The notes under the pieces were generated by a model. It had not been told where the DNA came from, did no database searches, and saw only the letters and a list, made by a program, of their open reading frames with translations. A DNA stretch of 64,000 nt from positions 124,001 through 188,000 of the forward strand of contig NZ_AEYE02000036.1 in NCBI RefSeq assembly GCF_000298315.2. The letters run 5' to 3'. Position 1 is the first letter of the stretch. Each line of letters opens with the position of its first letter. The translations under genes and the position numbers were made by a program. This DNA comes from Rhizobium grahamii CCGE 502. GTDB taxonomy: Bacteria; Pseudomonadota; Alphaproteobacteria; Rhizobiales; Rhizobiaceae. Below, piece by piece: positions 62,346 through 64,000 of this stretch.

Positions 62346-62767
62346 TTCTGCCTCAATAAGAAACGGACCGCTGCGCAGCAACGCGTTGTCGAGGAGATCG
62401 CTGAACTCCTCGAAGGATGCGCCCGCGCAGCTTCGACCCCCATTCCTCTTGCAACTGCCACCCAATTCCAAGCCGGGTTATCAAGGTTCAACATCCTCCG
62501 AGCGTTTGTTCCGATTGGTCCAACGCCAACATTCCTCATCTCCGCGTTGAGGATAGCGTATGCGCGGTTGGCGAATATGATGGTCACCACATCGAGGTTC
62601 TCGCGGGCCTGGGTCCAGAGACCTTGGATCGTATACATCGCGCTTCCGTCGGCCTGTGGATTGATTACGTTCCGGCCCGGACATGCGATTGCCGCGCCAG
62701 TGGCGAGAGGTATCCCGCATCCAATGGCTCCTCCCGTCGTCATGAGGTAGTCATGGGGGTGCCGCGG
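62330..62767 (-). pseudogene. Acetolactate-synthase-like (TPP enzyme) C-terminal remnant
   Basis: The TPP-binding domain is clear: [60 protein letters not shown] and [17 protein letters not shown]. The true end ([20 protein letters not shown]) is in the next frame, so one base is lost near 62430. About 350 N-terminal residues are absent. Its end abuts the IS110 remnant. Confidence 0.75.
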
Positions 62768-62887
62768 CGGCCGATAATTCGAAAAACCTACGCGCGGACG
62801 TGATCGCTTCGTCGTTTTTATGGAACCATTGACAGGATCGCGGTTGCATTGCGCGAGATCACTCCCTGCCCGTTTCGTCAGATTCAC

Positions 62888-63277
62888 TTAGCCGCAACGG
62901 CCGATCTACTGGCGAGGGGCAATGACGACAGGTTTGACGCCACCCTAGAGGAACCTGGGACGGCGGCTCTGGCGCCGACCCAGCCCGTGCATTACCGGCC
63001 ACCTTCCAGCTTGCGGAGGCGTTGGTTGGTTCCGCTTCGCAATGGGGAGAGCCGGGTTCATAAAATCCTCAAAGCCGTTTGGTGAAGGCGTTCTGTTGCA
63101 CGTTCTCATTGACCGAATGCTCTTCCAGCCGCGGGTTGCACATGGCCGAAATCCGACGCGAACGGGGCGCGTTCCGCGAGCACCGGCCTCAATCTTGCGA
63201 TATGTTCCTCGACAATTCACCGGCGGATGGAACACAGCCTCTCGCCGGTATCACCAAAACATGCGACGAGGCAGACA
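62888..63277. other. Intergenic before the C69 dipeptidase
   Basis: About 390 bases. Arginine-rich frames on both strands show no known motif. The last 60 bases hold the ribosome site of the dipeptidase. Confidence 0.4.
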
Positions 63278-64000
63278 TTGAGCTACGGCCTTTACATTGG
63301 CAAGAACCTGACGGCCACCGGCCACGCCTATCTGGCGGGCTACGGCGACGAGCCTTCGAGCCATTGGCTCGAAATCATCGCCGAAACCCATCATGCGGCC
63401 GGATCGACGATCACGGTTGGTGTCACACCGGAAGCCGATCTACCGGGCAAGCTGAGCGAAGTCCCGCAAGCGCCGGTGACGGCGAGACATGTCCGCGTCT
63501 GTTATTCCCATTACAAGGGCGTGCCCGCCCCCCTGAGCAATGGCGGCCTCAACGAGCATGGAGTGGCGGTGCGCGACATCTGGTCGACCTCCCGGGCCGA
63601 ATTGATCGCCCTTACTCCCGCCGGTCAAACCGGACCCAATTACAGCGATCTGGCCAAACTGGTGCTGGAGCGCGCGAGGACCGCCCGCGAGGGCGTCGAA
63701 CTGATCGCCCAGTTGATCGCCCGTTACGGCTATTCGACCTATGGCGGCAATTCCCACATCGTCGCCGATCCGCAGGAGGCCTGGGTGGTCATCGAATGCG
63801 CCGGCGGGCAAAAATTATGGGTGGCCGAGAGGCTCGGGGAAAATAGTATCCGCGCATCCCGGCCGGGCTATATCGGCGAAATTCCAGGTACGCCCGACAA
63901 GGATTTCCTGTTCCCGGACCATTTCATCGAGTTCGCAGTCAGCCAAGGCTGGCACCGTGATGGCGACAAGTTCAATGTCAACATGGTCTACGGCGACGGC
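63278..64000 (+). CDS. C69-family dipeptidase-like protein (cut by window end)
   Basis: The visible 241 residues match peptidase family C69 (PepD-like Ntn hydrolases): SYGLYIGKNLTATGHAYLAG, EPSSHWLEIIAE, VRVCYSHYKGVPAPLSNGGL, NEHGVAVRDIWSTSRAELIA and YGYSTYGGNSHIVADPQEAW. The start is TTG at 63278, supported by CGAGG 6 bases upstream; there is no in-frame ATG. Most C69 enzymes have an N-terminal nucleophilic Cys right after Met, but here the residue is Ser. It may use Ser or be inactive. The gene continues beyond the window. Confidence 0.85.
   Translation, partial: MSYGLYIGKNLTATGHAYLAGYGDEPSSHWLEIIAETHHAAGSTITVGVTPEADLPGKLSEVPQAPVTARHVRVCYSHYKGVPAPLSNGGLNEHGVAVRDIWSTSRAELIALTPAGQTGPNYSDLAKLVLERARTAREGVELIAQLIARYGYSTYGGNSHIVADPQEAWVVIECAGGQKLWVAERLGENSIRASRPGYIGEIPGTPDKDFLFPDHFIEFAVSQGWHRDGDKFNVNMVYGDG

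Overview
The window looks like an accessory replicon (plasmid or genomic island) of a rhizobial alphaproteobacterium (Rhizobium/Ensifer/Mesorhizobium type). The evidence is the GC-rich coding style, the typical rhizobial families (DUF982, the roughly 855-residue FAD/GcvT oxidoreductase, HWE histidine kinases, TolB/TPR adenylate cyclases, caspase-like proteins), GGAAC-type general-stress promoters, and many broken genes and IS remnants between intact catabolic operons. No tRNA, rRNA, CRISPR array or replication gene was seen. Product names rest on motifs and family recognition by eye; no database search was run.

Layout. 1-3.2 kb: end of an ABC exporter, then remnants of an FAD oxidoreductase and a GMC oxidoreductase. 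3.4-7.5 kb: intact operon of an NtaA/SnaA-type flavin monooxygenase with an SsuABC-like ABC importer, probably for organosulfur scavenging. 7.6-8.4 kb: truncated pirin and LysR genes fused head to head. 8.9-15.2 kb: TPR adenylate cyclase, a flippase-like membrane protein and a dimethylglycine/sarcosine-dehydrogenase-like enzyme. 15.5-17.9 kb: a gene graveyard (caspase-like protein, L,D-transpeptidase, alpha/beta hydrolase, receiver domain). 17.9-25.1 kb: a signalling block with a CheB-CheR-PAS-HWE hybrid kinase, a receiver-Crp fusion regulator, a frameshifted DUF982 gene and three tandem paralogous small RNA genes with EcfG-like promoters. 25.2-28.9 kb: membrane protein, and an arylsulfatase divergent from its formylglycine-generating enzyme. 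29.6-30.6 kb: IS630-family element. 30.9-37 kb: SDR enzyme, then an oligopeptide-type binding protein paired with a transmembrane GAF/adenylate cyclase. 37.6-40 kb: DUF983 pair and a MocR regulator. 40.5-46.4 kb: a GH94 phosphorylase the size of 1,2-beta-oligoglucan phosphorylases, and phosphoketolase, with remnants of a glucoamylase-like/GH144-like protein and a sugar-binding protein beside them. 47-60.8 kb: a large divergent catabolic island. 60.9-64 kb: LysR remnant, J-domain protein, acetolactate-synthase-like and IS110 remnants, and a C69 dipeptidase that runs off the end.

How the genes work together. The 47-61 kb island has a polar-amino-acid-type importer, a flavin reductase, an LLM monooxygenase, an alpha/beta hydrolase, a CMD-family protein, an aldehyde dehydrogenase and a PucR-type regulator on the minus strand. 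Facing it on the plus strand are an AA_synth (DUF1185) protein, an Lrp regulator, a succinate-semialdehyde-dehydrogenase-like enzyme and an omega-aminotransferase. This resembles the Rut pyrimidine pathway in logic but not in gene content, and suggests oxidative ring opening of an unknown nitrogenous compound. Two control elements were found by reading: an 18-bp perfect palindrome between the divergent arms, and a 9-bp stem that buries the Shine-Dalgarno of the flavin reductase. The three stress-promoter small RNAs and the Rut-like island are the most promising candidates for undescribed biology.
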